This document shows, one piece after another, positions 17,255 to 26,287 of a stretch of DNA of 40,489 nucleotides. Position 1 is the first letter of the stretch; each line of letters starts with the position of its first letter. The translations under genes and the position numbers were made by a program. The stretch comes from Bradyrhizobium genomosp. I (2014) (lineage in GTDB: Bacteria; Pseudomonadota; Alphaproteobacteria; Rhizobiales; Xanthobacteraceae), in assembly GCF_000261685.1 (NCBI RefSeq), contig NZ_AJQE01000173.1:1-40489 (forward strand). Direction: 5' to 3'. The notes below the pieces were generated by a model, which was not told the DNA's origin, ran no database searches, and saw only the letters and a list, made by a program, of their open reading frames with translations.

Positions 17255-18070
17255 TCAGACCCCGTCGAGGATGATCACGGTCGGCTTCGGCGGCAGCGCA
17301 TCCCGCGACATCCGGAATGACCGCTCGGTGCGCCGGTCGATTTCGAACTGCTGGCCGATCCGGCGCATGAAGTCGTCGAGCGGAGTGGCGAAGCGGTGCA
17401 TCGGCAGCACCACCGAGGCGCGTAGCCGCTTGGTGATCTCGGAGATGCCGTCCAGCGACATGGTGTACGTACCGTCGATCGGCACCATCACGATGTCGAG
17501 CCGTCCGATCTGGGCGAAATGGCTGTCGTCGAGCTTGTGGTGAAGGTGGCCGAGATGGCCGATGCAGAGGCCGGCGACCTCGAAGATGAAGATGGAATTG
17601 CCGTCGCGGATCATGTCGGTGCCGGCATCGTCGCCGAAATGGCGGCGGATGTCCGTCGTGACGTTGCGGATGAAGGTGTCACTGATGCGCTCCGACACGA
17701 TCGCCGGCTTGCCGTCCTCGCCCCAGCCATGCAGCACATGGGGAATTCGTTTGTCGGGATACAGAGAATAGTGCGTGCTGTGCGCCCGGTTCATGGTGAC
17801 GACGTCGGGCAGCCGCCCCACCTGGTATGCGCCGCTATAGTCGGTCGCGATGCGCAAGCCGGCGGGCGTGTCGATGAAGTAGGTGGAGTGGCCGGCATAG
17901 GTGATTTGGACCTCGGCCGGGGCTGCCGCCAGCCGGAACGCAACCGGCATCACGCGGGGCGCCGCGTTCGCCATCGCCAGGCATTCGCTGCGTTGAGGTG
18001 GCTGCTGGGCGAGGGCAGGTGTGAGGAATGCACCGAACAGCGCCAGAGCCGCCGAAACCAGTCGCCACAT
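17255..18070 (-). CDS. Secreted metallo-beta-lactamase-fold protein (UlaG-like)
   Basis: 271 residues with a clear Sec signal peptide (MWRLVSAALALFGAFLTPALAQ). The fold is recognisable from VQITYAGHSTYFIDTPAGLRIATDYSG (UlaG-type start), GLCIGHLGHLHHKLDD, IDIVMVPIDGTYTMSLDG-like text, and VVLPMHRFATP. The usual first metal motif HxHxDH is altered: the corresponding stretch is MNRAHSTHYSLYPD (H97 and H100), so metal binding may be unusual or use one site. A periplasmic hydrolase or lactonase-like role is possible. It lies 94 bases downstream of the ABC exporter permease on the same strand and may belong to the same transcript. A Cys shortly after the signal peptide (C30) is noted. Confidence 0.78.
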   Translation of the reverse strand: MWRLVSAALALFGAFLTPALAQQPPQRSECLAMANAAPRVMPVAFRLAAAPAEVQITYAGHSTYFIDTPAGLRIATDYSGAYQVGRLPDVVTMNRAHSTHYSLYPDKRIPHVLHGWGEDGKPAIVSERISDTFIRNVTTDIRRHFGDDAGTDMIRDGNSIFIFEVAGLCIGHLGHLHHKLDDSHFAQIGRLDIVMVPIDGTYTMSLDGISEITKRLRASVVLPMHRFATPLDDFMRRIGQQFEIDRRTERSFRMSRDALPPKPTVIILDGV

Positions 18071-18163
18071 GATCCGTCCCCAATGACGCCGGGGGGAAGT
18101 CTAGCGTGCAATGCAGCGCGCCGCCAACAGCCGGCGATCAACAGCGCGTCAGTGTCGCACCTG

Positions 18164-19702
18164 TCATTCCGCCATCCAGTCGCGCCTTGGGCTGAACTTC
18201 CAGGTGAGGGCGACGAGGCTCGCGGTGATCAGGCCGCTGATGAGGCCGGCCAGCGGCAGGGCGAGCAGCAGCGCGGCGGTCGCGGCCCAGCCGATCGAGG
18301 AGAAGGCTTCGGCGAAGGTCGCAAGCCGCGAAGACGTCTGGCGGCGGCGGAATTGGCTGCGACGGGCCTGCACCCGGAACCAGAGCTGGATCGCCGTCGC
18401 CGAGGCCGCACCGACCATGATCGCGCCGGCGCTGATCACCGCCTGGAATGGCGAGGCGAAGGCCAGCGCCGCGACCAGCGGACTGAAGATCACGGCGATT
18501 GCGATCAGCACCACCTCGATCTCGGCGCGGATGACGCTGGACGACATCAGCGGCGCGGTGGCGACGAGATCGGGAGCGTCCTCGCCGGAGATCGTCAGCC
18601 AGGCGAGCCCGCCGGCAAGCTGTCCGGCCGCCATGACAATGACAGGTGTGATCAGCGTCAGCGCTGCGGAGCTGTCGGCAAAGTTGCGCCAGAGCAGGAG
18701 CGCCGGCGGCACCAGATAGAGCAGCTGCATCAACGTCTGCGAGATCAGCCAGGGATCGCGCCACAGCAGCATGAATTCCTTGCGCCGCAACGCCTGCTGG
18801 CGCGATCCGGCGCGGAACGGACGCTCCCTCGCGCGGACGCGGCCGGACGCGCCGTACCCCGCCGCATCGATGGCGGTGTCGGCGAAGCGGTGCGAGAAGA
18901 TCGCCATGACGCTGCCGAGCAGCACCAGGGCGAGCGCGAGAAGCAGCAGCAGCGCCTCGCTGTCGCCCATGGTCGCCCGCGCCGGCCACCACCAGATGCT
19001 GTCGGCGTCGGGCGCGTAAGCGGCAAGGCTGCCCGAGGTCAGGATGGTGAAGCGCGACAGCGTGCCGTAGGACATGATCGCGGCGACCTGCAGCGCGATC
19101 ACGAAGCCCGCGCCGATGATCGCGGCGAGGATCTGGGCGATCAGGCGCGTTCGCGCCGGGCCGATCAGCCGGAACAACAGGATGGTGATGGCGATAGCGA
19201 TCGCCGCGGCGGACAGACCCATGGCGACGACCACGCCAAATGCCGCGAGCCAGCGCGCGCCGCCACCGATCACCAGCACGTCGATGAACGGCGTCGAGAA
19301 CAGCAGCGCAAGCACGGTGACGGTCAGCGCGATGGCGGCGATGCGGACCGAGAACAGATTGGCCAGCGTCGACGGCGAGGACATGATCAGGTCGAGATCG
19401 GCGCGGGCATAGAACACCCGTGTCACCGATTCGATCGCCTGCGACAGCATCAAGGTCCAGGCGAGAAAGATCGTCGCCGAAATCACGATCAGCGAGGATT
19501 TGTCGAGCGGCAGCTGCAGGTCGGCGAAGCGGCCGATCACCGCCCAGGCCGGCAGGTGCAGCAGCGCGGCGAAGCAGAGCAGGCCGATCACTGCGGCGCG
19601 CGCACGTTTGCGCCGGCCGCCCGTCATCATGGCGAACCATTCGCGCCGGGCGAGCCGCAGCTCGTGGCGGGCAAACCAGGACAGCGCGGTCGCCGAGTTC
19701 AT
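18164..19702 (-). CDS. ABC-2-type transporter permease subunit
   Basis: 512 residues with about ten to twelve hydrophobic segments, in two groups separated by a soluble loop with RVRARERPFRAGSRQQALRRKEFMLLWRDP (about 270-300). This layout fits large exporter permeases encoded next to a single ATPase. The start ATG 19702 overlaps the stop of the ATP-binding gene by four bases (19699-19702), strong evidence for translational coupling. No substrate can be inferred. The pair would form an inner-membrane exporter. Confidence 0.85.
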   Translation of the reverse strand: MNSATALSWFARHELRLARREWFAMMTGGRRKRARAAVIGLLCFAALLHLPAWAVIGRFADLQLPLDKSSLIVISATIFLAWTLMLSQAIESVTRVFYARADLDLIMSSPSTLANLFSVRIAAIALTVTVLALLFSTPFIDVLVIGGGARWLAAFGVVVAMGLSAAAIAIAITILLFRLIGPARTRLIAQILAAIIGAGFVIALQVAAIMSYGTLSRFTILTSGSLAAYAPDADSIWWWPARATMGDSEALLLLLALALVLLGSVMAIFSHRFADTAIDAAGYGASGRVRARERPFRAGSRQQALRRKEFMLLWRDPWLISQTLMQLLYLVPPALLLWRNFADSSAALTLITPVIVMAAGQLAGGLAWLTISGEDAPDLVATAPLMSSSVIRAEIEVVLIAIAVIFSPLVAALAFASPFQAVISAGAIMVGAASATAIQLWFRVQARRSQFRRRQTSSRLATFAEAFSSIGWAATAALLLALPLAGLISGLITASLVALTWKFSPRRDWMAE

Positions 19703-20538
19703 GCCGCGGCCTGAAGCGTCACCAGCGCGATGAAGAGGTCCTCCAGGCTGGTGTCGGCATGGCCGTTCTGTTGACGCAGCTCAGCCAGCGTGCCTTCGGC
19801 GACGAGCTGGCCCGACGCGATCACGCCGATGCGGTCGGCCATGCGCTCGGCGACCTCGAGAATATGCGTGGTCATGATGACGGTGCAGCCGGCGCGGACG
19901 CGTTCGCCGAGCAGGCCCTTCACGTGGCGTGCGGAGACGGCATCGAGCCCCGTCAGCGGCTCGTCGAGGATAATGAGGCGGGGATCGTGCACCAGCGCGC
20001 CGGCCAGTGCCACCTTCTGGCGCATGCCCTTGGAGAAGCCCTCGCAGCGCTCGTGCCGGTGCGTCTCGAGCCCGAGCGAGCCGAGCAGCTCTTGCGCGAC
20101 CGGTTCCGAGGTCGACGGGGCGATGCCCCAGAGCCCGGCGACGAATTCGAGATATTCGAGCGGAGTCAGCTTGTCGTAGATCATGGGCTCGTCGGAGACC
20201 CACGCCATCACCTGCTTGGCGGCAACCGGGTTTTGCAGCGCATCGATGCCGAAGATCGAGACCGCGCCGGCATCGGGGCGCAGCAGGCCCGCAACCATGC
20301 GCAAGCTGGTGGTCTTGCCGGCGCCGTTGGGGCCAACCAGCGCATAGAATTCGCCGGCGTGAATGGTGAGGTCGAGGCCGTCGACCGCCAGACGGTCAAA
20401 ACGCTTCGTTAACCCTCGGACTTCCAGCGCCGAGCTGCCCGGCTTCATGACGGCCATACCATCCGGTTTTGCATCGCAAGCGACCATGACTTGAAGATGT
20501 TTCGGCACCGTGAATCGACGGCCGACAAATTCCGTCAT
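19699..20538 (-). CDS. ABC exporter ATP-binding protein
   Basis: 279 residues from ATG 20538; internal starts at 20457 or 20448 (MAVMKPG, MKPGSS) are possible because none has a clear ribosome-binding site and the domain proper begins near ALEVRGLTKRF. Walker A GPNGAGKTT (69-77), signature FSKGMRQK, Walker B LIILDEPLTGLD and the H-loop MTTH are intact. The FSKGM signature is typical of ATPases paired with ABC-2-type permeases (antibiotic, Na+ or metabolite export). It couples to the permease at 18164-19702. Confidence 0.88.
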   Translation of the reverse strand: MTEFVGRRFTVPKHLQVMVACDAKPDGMAVMKPGSSALEVRGLTKRFDRLAVDGLDLTIHAGEFYALVGPNGAGKTTSLRMVAGLLRPDAGAVSIFGIDALQNPVAAKQVMAWVSDEPMIYDKLTPLEYLEFVAGLWGIAPSTSEPVAQELLGSLGLETHRHERCEGFSKGMRQKVALAGALVHDPRLIILDEPLTGLDAVSARHVKGLLGERVRAGCTVIMTTHILEVAERMADRIGVIASGQLVAEGTLAELRQQNGHADTSLEDLFIALVTLQAAA

Positions 20539-20569
20539 CCGGTTTGGACTAAAGGCAAGTCACCGTTTG

Positions 20570-20593
20570 TTGACAGCGCCTGACGGTTCAGGC
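20570..20593 (+). promoter_or_regulatory. Possible promoter and operator of the liv unit
   Basis: TTGACA at 20570-20575 is followed, inside the would-be spacer, by a dyad GCCTGA (20578-20583)/TCAGGC (20588-20593) with a four-base centre. The -10 (ctgaat, about 20593-20598) is weak. The location is in the 172-base gap upstream of livH. It reads as a -35 with an overlapping repressor site, but on sequence alone. Confidence 0.35.
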
Positions 20594-20710
20594 TGAATTG
20601 GCGCCAGGACAAATGCGCTAACGCGGCGAAACGACTGCGTAGCGACTGGACACAAGATGCGGCAAGGCGGTCACAAAGAACCGCCGGTTGCATCGGGAGG
20701 ATGCGCGGCG

Positions 20711-21586
20711 ATGCTGGATTTCGTTCAGCAGCTGGTCAGCGGTGTTGCGCTCGGCTGCGTTTACGGCCTGATCGCGCTCGGCTTCGTGCTCGTCTACAAG
20801 GCTACCGAGGTCGTCAATTTCGCCCAGGGCGATCTGATGATGCTGGGCGGCTTCTTCGCCTTCACCTTCATCGGCATGATGGGCCTGAACTACTGGATCG
20901 GCTTTGCCGGTGCAGTGGCCGCGATGGCGCTGTTCGGTATGCTGGCGGAGCGGGTGGTGGTGCGGCCGATCCTCGGCTATCCGCAGTTCTCGATCATCAT
21001 GGCGACGATCGGGCTGGGCTATTTCCTGCGTTCGGTCGCCGGCATGATCTGGGGCACCGACGACCTGAAGATCGAGACGCCGTTCAGCCAGGGCGTGCTG
21101 CGCATGGGCTCGCTGGTGCTCGCCTACGACAAGCTGTCGGTGATCGCGGCGACGATGATCCTGTGCACGCTGCTGTGGCTGTTCTTCAACAAGACCACGC
21201 TCGGCACCGCAATGCGCGCCAGCTCCGAGAACATGCTCGCGGCCTACTACATGGGCATTCCGGTCAAGCGCGTGGTGTCGGTGGTCTGGGCGATCAGTGC
21301 GGCGGTCGCGACCTGCGCCGGCGTGCTTCTGGCGCCGATCACCTTCATCCACTCCAATGTCGGCCTCGTGCTCGGCCTGAAAGCGTTTCCCGCCGCCGTG
21401 CTCGGCGGCTTCGGCTCGATCCCGGGTGCGGTGGTCGGCGGTGTCCTGATCGGCGTGATCGAGAGCATGGCCGGCTTCTACCTGCCCGAGGGCTGGAAGG
21501 ACGTCGCGCCCTATGTCGTGCTGCTGACGGTACTGCTCTTGAAGCCTGAAGGCCTGTTCGGCCTCCACGTCCGCAAGAAGGTCTGA
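20711..21586 (+). CDS. livH: Branched-chain amino acid-type ABC permease (LivH)
   Basis: 291 residues with eight or so membrane helices. The family stretch ALGCVYGLIALGFVLVYKATEVVNFAQGDLMMLGGFFAF at the N-terminus and the conserved inner loop ASSENMLAAYYMGIPVKRVVSVVWAISAAVA, FPAAVLGGFGSIPGAVVGGVLIGVIES mark a LivH permease. ATG 20711 is chosen over upstream in-frame 20657 because gggagg lies about ten bases before it and the family normally begins near the first helix. It forms the inner-membrane channel with LivM. It is the first gene of a six-gene unit. Confidence 0.93.
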   Translation: MLDFVQQLVSGVALGCVYGLIALGFVLVYKATEVVNFAQGDLMMLGGFFAFTFIGMMGLNYWIGFAGAVAAMALFGMLAERVVVRPILGYPQFSIIMATIGLGYFLRSVAGMIWGTDDLKIETPFSQGVLRMGSLVLAYDKLSVIAATMILCTLLWLFFNKTTLGTAMRASSENMLAAYYMGIPVKRVVSVVWAISAAVATCAGVLLAPITFIHSNVGLVLGLKAFPAAVLGGFGSIPGAVVGGVLIGVIESMAGFYLPEGWKDVAPYVVLLTVLLLKPEGLFGLHVRKKV

Positions 21587-21591
21587 ACGCC

Positions 21592-22743
21592 ATGCGCTTC
21601 CTGTTCAAGACCGACTATGAAGACGACATCAAGCTGTTCCCGCACTCGGGCTACGTCGTTTCCTACGGCATCCTGCTCGCGCTGCTGCTGATCGCGCCCT
21701 ACGCGCTCTCCAGCTATCTGATGAGCCAGCTCGTCTTCGTCTGCATCTATGCGATCGTCGGCGTGGCGCTCCTGATCCTGACCGGGTTCACCGGCCAGGC
21801 TTCGCTCGGGCACGCTGCGTTCCTCGCGATCGGGGCCTACACGGCGGCCTATCTGCAGACATACAACGTGCCGTTCCCGGTCTACTTCCTCGCCGCCGGC
21901 CTTCTGACCGGCATCATCGGCGCGATGGTCGGCTTTCCCGCCCTGCGTCTCACCGGCATCTACCTCGTCATCGCCACCATCTCCTTTGCCTTGATCGTCG
22001 AGGAGATCCTGGCGCGCTGGGAGAGCGTCACCAACGGCAATGAGGGGATGCGGGTCAAGACCCTGTCGCTGCTCGGCGTCGCCGTGCCGCGCGACAGCCC
22101 GACCTTCTACTACCTCTGCCTTGCCGTGCTGGTGCTGACCATCGTCGGCACGCTCAATCTGCTGCGCTCGCCGACCGGCCGCGCCTTCGTCGCGATCCGC
22201 GACTCCGAGACGGCGGCGCGCAGCATGGGCGTCAACGTCGCGCTCTACAAGGTGAAGTCGTTTGCGATCTCGGCCGCGATCACCGGCTTTGCCGGCGTGT
22301 TGTTCGCGCACAAGCTCTCCTTCATCTCGCCGGAGATGTTCACGCTCCAGCTCTCGATCGAGTTCATCATCGTGATCCTGATCGGCGGCACCTTCAGCCT
22401 GCACGGCGCGGTGCTCGGTGCGATCTTCATCGTGATGATCGACCCGTTCCTCACCTATCTGAAGGACGACATGCCCGGCATCATCGCCGGGATCGCCGCG
22501 GCCTTCGGGGCGAGCACGGGGACTGCGGGCAATATCCAGTCGAGCGTCGCGGCCTTCGCCTCGCTCAACGGCCTGAAGGGCGCGATCTACGGCATCATCA
22601 TCGTGCTGTTCGTGCTGTTCGAGCCGCTCGGGCTCTACGGCCGCTGGCTGAAGATCAAGCTCTTCTTCCAGCTATTCCCGCTCTACAAGCGCGCCACCTT
22701 CAAGCGGCAGAAGATCTACGTGAAGTCGGAGCGCAACCGATGA
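21592..22743 (+). CDS. livM: Branched-chain amino acid-type ABC permease (LivM)
   Basis: 383 residues, larger than many LivM (about 320-360) due to an N-terminal extension (MRFLFKTDYEDDIKLFPHSGYVV) and a basic tail (PLYKRATFKRQKIYVKSERNR). The core signature GFTGQASLGHAAFLAIGAYTAAYL and the loop SPTGRAFVAIRDSETAARSMGVNVALYKVKSFAISAAITGFAGVLF are clear. It starts five bases after livH and ends by overlapping livG by four bases (ATGA at 22740-22743). A segment near 295-320 rich in Ala/Gly/Ser (AAAFGASTGTAGNIQSSVAAFA) is an insertion in the last periplasmic loop. Confidence 0.93.
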   Translation: MRFLFKTDYEDDIKLFPHSGYVVSYGILLALLLIAPYALSSYLMSQLVFVCIYAIVGVALLILTGFTGQASLGHAAFLAIGAYTAAYLQTYNVPFPVYFLAAGLLTGIIGAMVGFPALRLTGIYLVIATISFALIVEEILARWESVTNGNEGMRVKTLSLLGVAVPRDSPTFYYLCLAVLVLTIVGTLNLLRSPTGRAFVAIRDSETAARSMGVNVALYKVKSFAISAAITGFAGVLFAHKLSFISPEMFTLQLSIEFIIVILIGGTFSLHGAVLGAIFIVMIDPFLTYLKDDMPGIIAGIAAAFGASTGTAGNIQSSVAAFASLNGLKGAIYGIIIVLFVLFEPLGLYGRWLKIKLFFQLFPLYKRATFKRQKIYVKSERNR

Positions 22744-23498
22744 GCTATTTCCGCGCCGAGAACCTGTCGCTGCATTTCGGCGGCCTCAAGGCGGTCGATG
22801 CGGTTTCGTTCGCGGTCGAGCGGGGCGAGATCCTCTCGATCATCGGGCCGAACGGTGCCGGCAAGAGCTCGATCTTCAACCTGATCTCGCGGATCTACCG
22901 GCCGACCTCCGGTCGCATCTTCTTCGAAGATCAGGACATTACGGAAGAGCCGCCCTACGACATCGCCAGGCTCGGGATCGCCCGCACCTTCCAGAACATC
23001 GAGCTGTTCGAGAATGCGACCGTGCTGTCGAATCTCCTGGTCGGCCGCCACCGGCACTCGACGACGCAGCTCTGGCAGGAGCTGCTGTTCCTGCCGAGCG
23101 TGCGGGCCAACGAGAAGGTGCATCGCCGCAGGGTCGAGCAGGTCATCGAGTTCCTCGATCTCGAACCCTATCGCGACAAGCTGATCTCGGGCCTGCCCTA
23201 CGGCGTGCGCAAGGTGATCGAGCTGGCGCGTGCCCTGTGCTCGGAGCCGAAACTGATCCTGCTGGACGAGCCGTCGTCCGGACTCAATGTCGAGGAGACC
23301 GACGACATGTCGTTCTGGATCCGCGACCTGAAGAACGAGCTCGGCGTCACCGTGCTGATGGTCGAGCACGACATGTCGCTGGTCAACCGGGTCTCCGACC
23401 GCGTCATCGCGCTGAACTACGGAAGGGTGCTCGCGATGGGTTCGCCCGCCGAGGTGCAGCAGCACCCTGACGTGGTTGCCGCGTATCTGGGAGCCTGA
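22740..23498 (+). CDS. livG: Branched-chain amino acid-type ABC ATPase (LivG)
   Basis: 252 residues. Walker A GPNGAGKSS at about 37-45, Q-loop FQNIELF, Walker B LILLDEPSSGLN and switch His EHDMSLV are intact. The signature reads LPYGVRK in place of the usual LSYGQQR, a mild but notable change in the ATP-contact loop. Translation is coupled to livM by an ATGA overlap. It pairs with LivF to power uptake. Confidence 0.93.
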   Translation: MSYFRAENLSLHFGGLKAVDAVSFAVERGEILSIIGPNGAGKSSIFNLISRIYRPTSGRIFFEDQDITEEPPYDIARLGIARTFQNIELFENATVLSNLLVGRHRHSTTQLWQELLFLPSVRANEKVHRRRVEQVIEFLDLEPYRDKLISGLPYGVRKVIELARALCSEPKLILLDEPSSGLNVEETDDMSFWIRDLKNELGVTVLMVEHDMSLVNRVSDRVIALNYGRVLAMGSPAEVQQHPDVVAAYLGA

Positions 23499-23501
23499 GC
23501 G

Positions 23502-24290
23502 ATGGATGCCGCCGTGACGCCGGATATCATCCTGAAGCTCTCCAACGTCGAGAGCTATTACGGGCCGATCATGGCGATCCGGGGCATTTCGCTGGAAGTG
23601 CCGCGCGGCCGCATCGTCACGCTGCTCGGGGCGAATGGAGCCGGCAAGACCACGGTGCTGAAGACCATCTCGGGCATCCTCGATCCGCAGAAGGGGGCGA
23701 TCGAGTTTCTGGGCAGGCCGATCCAGCGCATGGAGGCCGACCGGATCGTGCGGCTTGGTCTCAGTCATGTGCCGGAGGGGCGCGAGGTGTTCCCGTTCCT
23801 CTCGGTGCGCGAGAACCTGATGATGGGCGCCTATCCGCGCCGGGATCGCGACGGCGTCGCGGAGGATCTGGAGCGTGTCTACGGCTATTTCCCGCGGCTG
23901 AAGGAGCGGATCAACCAGCCGGCCGGACAGCTCTCCGGCGGCGAGCAGCAGATGCTGGCGATCGGGCGCGCCCTGATGAACAGGCCGACGCTGCTGCTGC
24001 TCGACGAGCCCTCGCTCGGCCTGTCGCCGCTGCTGGTGAAGGAGATCTTCACCATCATCCGCCGCGTCAACGAGGAGCAGGGCATGTCGATCCTCCTGGT
24101 CGAGCAGAACGCCAAGGTGGCGCTGGAGACGGCGCATTACGGCTATGTGCTGGAGATCGGCCGCATCGTGATGAACGACAGCTGCGACCGCTTGATGCAT
24201 TCCCAGGACATCCAGGAGTTCTACCTTGGCGCCAAGGAAGCGGGCGCGCGAGGCGAGCGGCGCTGGAAAAAGAAGAAAACGTGGCGTTAA
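23502..24290 (+). CDS. livF: Branched-chain amino acid-type ABC ATPase (LivF)
   Basis: 262 residues, starting three bases after livG. Walker A GANGAGKTT, signature LSGGEQQML, Walker B LLLLDEPSLGLSP and switch region LVEQNAK are those of LivF. The tail is extended by a basic stretch (AKEAGARGERRWKKKKTWR), longer than typical LivF, possibly for membrane association or simply a drifted end. The acyl-CoA ligase gene follows after 77 bases. Confidence 0.93.
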   Translation: MDAAVTPDIILKLSNVESYYGPIMAIRGISLEVPRGRIVTLLGANGAGKTTVLKTISGILDPQKGAIEFLGRPIQRMEADRIVRLGLSHVPEGREVFPFLSVRENLMMGAYPRRDRDGVAEDLERVYGYFPRLKERINQPAGQLSGGEQQMLAIGRALMNRPTLLLLDEPSLGLSPLLVKEIFTIIRRVNEEQGMSILLVEQNAKVALETAHYGYVLEIGRIVMNDSCDRLMHSQDIQEFYLGAKEAGARGERRWKKKKTWR

Positions 24291-24367
24291 ATGGGACGCC
24301 TCTCCGCAAGACATAGACCGCCGGCAAGGCAGGCAGCGGAGGGGAAGGCGACAAGGAGGAGACGCGC

Positions 24368-26206
24368 ATGGCCCGACCGGCGGTGCTGACGGTCGCTGAT
24401 ACGATCGCGAAGAGCTTCTTGCGCGCCGCCGAGACGCGGGGCGACAGGCCGGCGATCCGCGAGAAGAAATTCGGCATCTGGCAGCCGACGAGCTGGCGCC
24501 AATGGCTGGAAATCTCGAAGGAGATCGCCTACGCGCTCCGGGCGATCGGCTTCATGCCGGGCGACGTCGCCTCCATCGTCGCCAACGCCGTCCCGGAATG
24601 GGTGCATGCCGACATGGGTATCCTGTGCGCCGGCGGCGTCTCCTCCGGAATCTATCCGACCGATTCCTCGTCCCAGGTCGAGTATCTCGTCAACGATTCC
24701 CGCACCAAGGTGATCTTCGCCGAGGACGAGGAGCAGCTCGACAAGATTCTCACCTGCCATGCACGCTGCCCGTCCTTGCAGAAGATCATCGTGTTCGACA
24801 TGGAAGGCCTCAGCGGCTTCTCCGACGACATGGTGATGTCGCTCGACGAGTTTCGCGCGCTCGGCCGCAACCACATGGTCGGGCGCGAAGCGCTGTGGCA
24901 GGAGATGATCGACAGCCGCAGCGCCGGCGATCTCGCGATCCTCGTCTATACGTCCGGCACGACCGGTCCGCCCAAGGGCGCGATGCACGCCAACCGCAGC
25001 GTGACGCACCAGATGCGGCACGCCAGCGACTTCATCCCGGCGCGAGAGGACGAGGACCGGCTGATCTTCCTGCCGCTCTGCCACGTCGCCGAGCGCATCG
25101 GCGGCTACTACATCTCGATCGCGCTCGGTTCGGTGATGAATTTCGCCGAGAGCCCGGAAACCGTGCCGGACAACTTACGCGAAGTGCAGCCGACCGTCTT
25201 TCTGGCGGTGCCGCGCATCTGGGAGAAGTTCTATTCCGCCATCACCATCGCGCTCAAGGATGCGACGCCGCTGCAGCAATGGGTCTATCGCCGCGCTATC
25301 GGCATCGGCTACCGCATGGTCGAGTGCCGGCTCGAGGGCAGGGTGCCGCCGCCGTCGCTGCGCATCGCCAACCACATCGCCTACCGGGTCGCGTTCCGCA
25401 ACATCCGCCGCATGATCGGTCTCGATCGTTGCCGCATCGCGTTCACCGGCGCGGCGCCGATCGCACCGGAACTGATCCGCTGGTATCTGGCGCTCGGCAT
25501 CGACATGCACGAGGTCTACGGCCAGACCGAGAATTGCGGGGTCGCCACCATGATGCCGGCGGAACGGATCAAGCTCGGCTCGGTCGGCACGGCGGTGCCC
25601 TGGGGCGAGGTCGCGCTGTCGCCCGACGGCGAGATCCTGATCAAGGGCGACTTCCTGTTCATGGGCTATCTCAACCAGCCGGAGAAAACCGCCGAGACCA
25701 TCGATCCGCGCGGTTGGCTGCACACCGGCGACGTCGGCACCATCGACAATGAAGGCTTCGTCCGGATCACAGACCGGATGAAGGACATCATCATCACCTC
25801 CGGCGGCAAGAACGTCACGCCGTCCGAGATCGAGAACCAGCTCAAGTTCTCGCCTTACATTTCCGACGCCGTGGTGATCGGCGACAAGCGGCCTTATCTC
25901 ACCTGTCTCGTGATGATCGACCAGGAGAACGTCGAGAAGTTCGCCCAGGATCACGACATCCCGTTCACCAACTATGCCAGCCTGTGCCGGGCGAGGGAGA
26001 TTCAGGATCTGATCGGGCGCGAGATCGAACAGGTCAACGGCAACTTTGCCCGCGTCGAGACCATCAAGAGGTTCTATCTGATCGAGCGCCAGCTCACGCC
26101 GGAGGACGAGGAACTGACGCCGACCATGAAGCTGAAGCGCGGCTTCGTGAACAAGCGCTACGCCGCCGAGATCGAGGCGATGTATCGCGAGCGTGCGGTG
26201 GCGTGA
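24368..26206 (+). CDS. Long-chain-type acyl-CoA synthetase inside the liv unit
   Basis: 612 residues; ATG 24368 has a strong aaggagg. ANL motifs are in order: VYTSGTTGPPKGAM (193-206), PLCHVAERI, VPRIWEKFYSAI, GAAPIAPELIRWYLALGI, VYGQTEN, GWLHTGDVGTIDNEGFVRITDRMKDIIITSGGKNVTPSEIEN, and a lysine-containing end (LTPTMKLKRGFVNKRY). This is the FAA1/FadD15-type subgroup, normally long-chain fatty-acid or similar hydrophobic acids. Lying between livF and the substrate-binding gene, it probably activates the compound imported by the Liv transporter. The imported acid cannot be named from sequence. Confidence 0.9.
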   Translation: MARPAVLTVADTIAKSFLRAAETRGDRPAIREKKFGIWQPTSWRQWLEISKEIAYALRAIGFMPGDVASIVANAVPEWVHADMGILCAGGVSSGIYPTDSSSQVEYLVNDSRTKVIFAEDEEQLDKILTCHARCPSLQKIIVFDMEGLSGFSDDMVMSLDEFRALGRNHMVGREALWQEMIDSRSAGDLAILVYTSGTTGPPKGAMHANRSVTHQMRHASDFIPAREDEDRLIFLPLCHVAERIGGYYISIALGSVMNFAESPETVPDNLREVQPTVFLAVPRIWEKFYSAITIALKDATPLQQWVYRRAIGIGYRMVECRLEGRVPPPSLRIANHIAYRVAFRNIRRMIGLDRCRIAFTGAAPIAPELIRWYLALGIDMHEVYGQTENCGVATMMPAERIKLGSVGTAVPWGEVALSPDGEILIKGDFLFMGYLNQPEKTAETIDPRGWLHTGDVGTIDNEGFVRITDRMKDIIITSGGKNVTPSEIENQLKFSPYISDAVVIGDKRPYLTCLVMIDQENVEKFAQDHDIPFTNYASLCRAREIQDLIGREIEQVNGNFARVETIKRFYLIERQLTPEDEELTPTMKLKRGFVNKRYAAEIEAMYRERAVA

Positions 26207-26287
26207 CGAGCCAGCCGATTCGAGAAAGCGAAGGAGCCGTGGCCCCCGCCCTTCGTCCAACACGGGCCTTTAGGAGAGGAGACGTCA

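Noticed and set aside
17519..19714. 731-residue forward open frame
   Set aside because: Antisense shadow of the ABC permease and MBL genes; highly charged, repetitive Arg/Gln/Asp composition without motifs.
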